Shown: positions 41,402-43,519 of the stretch, in pieces
How positions within the stretch are numbered: the stretch's first letter is position 1
Layout: each line of letters begins with the position of its first letter
Assembly: GCA_016841675.1 (NCBI GenBank)
Contig: JAENYQ010000022.1
Location: 1 to 43,519, forward strand
Origin: Desulfotomaculum sp.
GTDB taxonomy: Bacteria > Bacillota > Desulfotomaculia > Desulfotomaculales > Desulfallaceae
Direction: 5' to 3'
Length of the DNA: 43,519 nucleotides
Position numbers and translations under genes: made by a program
The notes under the pieces: model-generated
What the model saw: only the letters and a program-made list of their open reading frames with translations
What the model was told of the DNA's origin: nothing
Databases searched by the model: none

Positions 41402-41929
41402 ATGAGCAGGCAATGGTATGTCATACACACCTATTCGGGGTATGAAAACAAAGTCAAGGCGAACCTGGAAAAACGAATTGAATCCATGAACATGGAAGAT
41501 AAGATTTTTCGGATCCTTGTGCCCATGGAAGACGAGATTGAAATCAAAGACGGGAAAAAGAAGGTCACCAAACGCAAAGTGTTCCCGGGTTACGTTTTGG
41601 TTGAAATGATTATGACCGACGATTCATGGTACGTTGTGCGCAACACCCCCGGGGTGACCGGTTTTGTAGGTAGCGGTTCCAAACCCATCCCCCTGGACGA
41701 GGATGAAGTGCAGCAGATTATCAGGCAAATGGGTATGGACGAGCCGCGCACCAAGGTTAATTTTGCCGTCGGCGAACAAGTCCGAGTGATCTCGGGCCCC
41801 TTTGAGAATTTTGGCGGAGCGGTGGAAGAAATATTAATTGATAAGGGCAAAATCAGAGTACTTATCAACATGTTCGGCCGGGAAACTCCGGTGGAACTTG
41901 AGTATAATCAGGCAGAAAAAATAAACTAA
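41402..41929 (+). CDS. nusG: Transcription termination/antitermination factor NusG
   Basis: NusG binds RNA polymerase and couples transcription with Rho or the ribosome. The 175-residue protein has the NGN domain (WYVIHTYSGYENKVKANLEKR onward, to about 110) and a C-terminal KOW domain (VGEQVRVISGPFENFGGAVEE). ATG 41402 is the only possible start, since a stop lies in frame at 41381-41383. The nearest good ribosome site is about 30 bases upstream across a hairpin, which may regulate translation. rplK follows after 21 bases. Confidence 0.96.
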   Translation: MSRQWYVIHTYSGYENKVKANLEKRIESMNMEDKIFRILVPMEDEIEIKDGKKKVTKRKVFPGYVLVEMIMTDDSWYVVRNTPGVTGFVGSGSKPIPLDEDEVQQIIRQMGMDEPRTKVNFAVGEQVRVISGPFENFGGAVEEILIDKGKIRVLINMFGRETPVELEYNQAEKIN

Positions 41930-41950
41930 GCAGCGGAGGAGGTGGACATT

Positions 41951-42373
41951 ATGGCCAAACGTGTGGCAGCGATTATCAAGCTGCAGGTGCCGGCAGGCAA
42001 GGCTACCCCCGCTCCGCCGGTGGGTCCCGCCCTGGGTCAGCACGGGGTTAACATTATGCAATTTGTTAAGGATTATAACGAGCGTACCGCCAAACAAGCG
42101 GGGATGATCGTTCCGGTGGAGATTACCGTATATGAAGACCGTTCATTTACATTCGTAACTAAAACCCCGCCGGCAGCGGTGCTGCTAAAAAAAGCAGCGG
42201 GATTGGAAACTGCATCCGGTGAGCCCAACAAGAAAAAGGTGGGCAAGGTAAGTAAAGACCAGGTGCAAGAAATTGCTCAGCTGAAAATGGAAGACCTAAA
42301 CGCCAACAACGTGGAAGCGGCTATGCGCATGGTTGAAGGTACGGCCCGCAGCATGGGGATAGAAGTAGTTTAA
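41951..42373 (+). CDS. rplK: 50S ribosomal protein L11
   Basis: L11 forms the stalk base with 23S rRNA and is the site where thiopeptides act. The 140-residue protein has the N-terminal domain with the proline-rich [19 protein letters not shown] (about 18-36) and the rRNA-binding C-terminal domain ([16 protein letters not shown]). I use ATG 41951, after GGAGGAGGTGG; an in-frame ATG at 41942 lies inside that site. rplA follows, interrupted by an R2 repeat. Confidence 0.97.
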   Translation: MAKRVAAIIKLQVPAGKATPAPPVGPALGQHGVNIMQFVKDYNERTAKQAGMIVPVEITVYEDRSFTFVTKTPPAAVLLKKAAGLETASGEPNKKKVGKVSKDQVQEIAQLKMEDLNANNVEAAMRMVEGTARSMGIEVV

Positions 42374-42374
42374 A

Positions 42375-42515
42375 TCAGGAGTCAGAATGAAAGAACGAAG
42401 ACTTTAAGGAATTCTGGCATAGCTCCAAAATGTATTAGATTGTGTTGCGATGCAAAGGAATGAAAGCATGTTTTATAAGTATTCTGAATTCTGACTACTG
42501 AATTCTGAATACTGC
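42375..42515. repeat. R2 repeat pair between rplK and rplA
   Basis: TCAGGAGTCAGAAT (42375-42388) on the left and ATTCTGAATTCTGACTACTG on the right (about 42480-42500) face each other across about 90 bases, with an extra AATTCTGAATACTG. The repeat splits two genes that are normally adjacent in a tightly controlled operon. Confidence 0.75.
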
Positions 42516-42570
42516 TTTTCAAATACGTGGGAGGATTAATTTCCGCTACTACCACAAGGAGGTATGTAAA

Positions 42571-43269
42571 TTGCCCAAGCATGGTAAGAAATATCAGGAT
42601 GCCGTGAAAAAAATTGACCGGTCCAAGCTGTATGAATCCATGGAAGCAATGGAACTGGTCAAGGAAACTGCCGGAGCCAAGTTCGATGAAACTATTGAAG
42701 CCGCTATCCGGCTCGGTGTCGACCCGAGGCACGCAGACCAGCAAGTGCGCGGAGCTATGGTGTTGCCGCACGGAACGGGCAAAACCCGTACAGTGCTGGT
42801 ATTTGCCAAAGGTGATAAGGTTAAAGAAGCCGAAGAGGCCGGCGCTGATTTTGTAGGTGCTGAAGATATGGTGGAAAAGATTCAGAAGGAAGGTTGGCTG
42901 GGGTTTGAAGTAGCCATTGCCACTCCGGATATGATGGGCGTGGTTGGTAAACTAGGCCGGGTTCTTGGTCCCCGCGGACTGATGCCCAACCCCAAAACCG
43001 GTACCGTTACCTTCGATGTAGCTCGTGCGATACAAGAAGTTAAAGCCGGTAAGATTGAATACCGGGTAGATAAAGCCGGAAACATTCATACCCCCATCGG
43101 CAAAGCTTCCTTTGAGCCGCAAAAACTGGTTGAAAACATGAGGGCGCTGGTCGCTCAACTGATCAAGGTTAAGCCGTCGGCTGCCAAGGGTCAGTATATC
43201 AAGTCTGTTACAGTGTCCACCACAATGGGCCCCGGTATTAAGATGAACGCACAGAAAATTACCCTTTAA
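42571..43269 (+). CDS. rplA: 50S ribosomal protein L1
   Basis: L1 forms the mobile L1 stalk that moves deacylated tRNA, and in many bacteria it represses translation of its own mRNA. The 232-residue protein has domain I ([20 protein letters not shown] and the C-terminal half) and domain II with the family signature [20 protein letters not shown]. The start is TTG 42571, eight bases after AAGGAGG (42556-42562); ATG 42564 stops at once. An L10-type leader follows. Confidence 0.97.
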   Translation: MPKHGKKYQDAVKKIDRSKLYESMEAMELVKETAGAKFDETIEAAIRLGVDPRHADQQVRGAMVLPHGTGKTRTVLVFAKGDKVKEAEEAGADFVGAEDMVEKIQKEGWLGFEVAIATPDMMGVVGKLGRVLGPRGLMPNPKTGTVTFDVARAIQEVKAGKIEYRVDKAGNIHTPIGKASFEPQKLVENMRALVAQLIKVKPSAAKGQYIKSVTVSTTMGPGIKMNAQKITL

Positions 43270-43302
43270 GAGTTTAGATTATTTAAATCTAATATGTTTT
43301 AC

Positions 43303-43433
43303 CAGCCGTAGACAGTTTGGCACCCCCCAGGGGTTTAATGGCTAATGAGCCGCCAGCCGAGGCCGGAGTATTGACCCAAAAAGCGTTTGCTTTACGGGGC
43401 CTCTGGCATGCTGTCTGCGCCGGAGGCTTTTTT
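43303..43433 (+). promoter_or_regulatory. L10-type ribosomal leader with attenuator
   Basis: The region after rplA matches the leader that L10(L12)4 binds before rplJ. AGACAG (43310-43315) can pair with CTGTCT (43411-43416). A terminator follows: GCCTCTGGC (43399-43407) with GCCGGAGGC (43419-43427), then six T (43428-43433). rplJ would lie just outside the window. Confidence 0.8.
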
Positions 43434-43440
43434 GGTTTTT

Positions 43441-43519
43441 GGTGCCAGGTGTTGCAAGTTGAGAGGTGCCAGGTGTTGCAAGTTTAATTTGTTGCAAATC
43501 TAGATTTGCAACAAATTAA
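43441..43519. repeat. Long hairpin element R3, copy 3 (cut by the window end)
   Basis: A partial unit GGTGCCAGGTGTTGCAAG (43441-43458) is followed by a second, complete left arm from 43465 whose inner segment reads TTTAA. The right arm runs to the window edge with ATTTGCAACAAATTAA, complementary to it. It sits directly after the L10-type attenuator. Confidence 0.8.

Overview
The window reads as chromosomal core from an endospore-forming Firmicute, most like the Desulfotomaculum/Pelotomaculum (Peptococcaceae) group. The grounds are the ctsR-mcsA-mcsB-clpC-radA-disA-CarD-yacL-ispD-ispF-gltX-cysE-cysS-mrnC-thyX-rlmB-yacP-sigH-tuf-rpmG-secE-nusG-rplK-rplA order, a SigH plus Spo0E-like pair, strong Shine-Dalgarno sites and frequent GTG/TTG starts. 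The taxon is inferred from gene order and protein character only. I saw no rRNA, CRISPR array, prophage or transposase gene.

Layout. 1-9011 is cofactor synthesis: the end of a DUF2520 protein, panB-panC-panD (pantothenate), nadA-nadB-nadC (de novo NAD), then birA and a BirA-box-controlled bioY (biotin). 9436-10698 carries two minus-strand genes, a double zinc-ribbon protein and pcrB. 10938-17309 holds coaX, dusB, a DNA-binding regulator next to an acyl-ACP-reductase-like gene, greA and lysS, followed by a damaged tRNA locus. 17855-25070 is the Clp stress operon with radA and disA. 25239-36177 has a small minus-strand gene, a CarD-like factor, yacL, isoprenoid genes, gltX/cysE/cysS, mrnC, thyX, rlmB and yacP. 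36477-38521 has sigH, a short convergent Spo0E-like gene, an autoregulated XRE regulator and a tRNA cluster. 38963 to the end has tuf, rpmG, secE, nusG, rplK, rplA and an L10-type attenuator leader.

The unusual layer is intergenic. At least seven families of dispersed, mostly palindromic repeats fill the gaps. One family, capped by GGGGTCAGGC-like ends with private stem cores, supplies the last residues and stop codon of four genes (ispD, ispF, the Spo0E-like gene and the XRE regulator), always in the same reading frame (Gly-Ser-Gly/Ser). A second family, GGTGCCAGGTGTTGCAAG, has three copies whose inner stems differ but remain complementary. A 192-base two-stem element sits before both lysS and cysS.

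Two tRNA loci look like fusions of neighbouring tRNA genes (Ala-UGC with Asn-GUU; Tyr-GUA with fMet), and two nearby tRNA-Thr genes carry stem mismatches. Other regulation readable from the sequence: a BirA box, a 30-base palindrome at the start of the regulator/reductase locus, paired operators around the XRE promoter, a terminator inside the greA leader, and long structured leaders before sigH and nusG.
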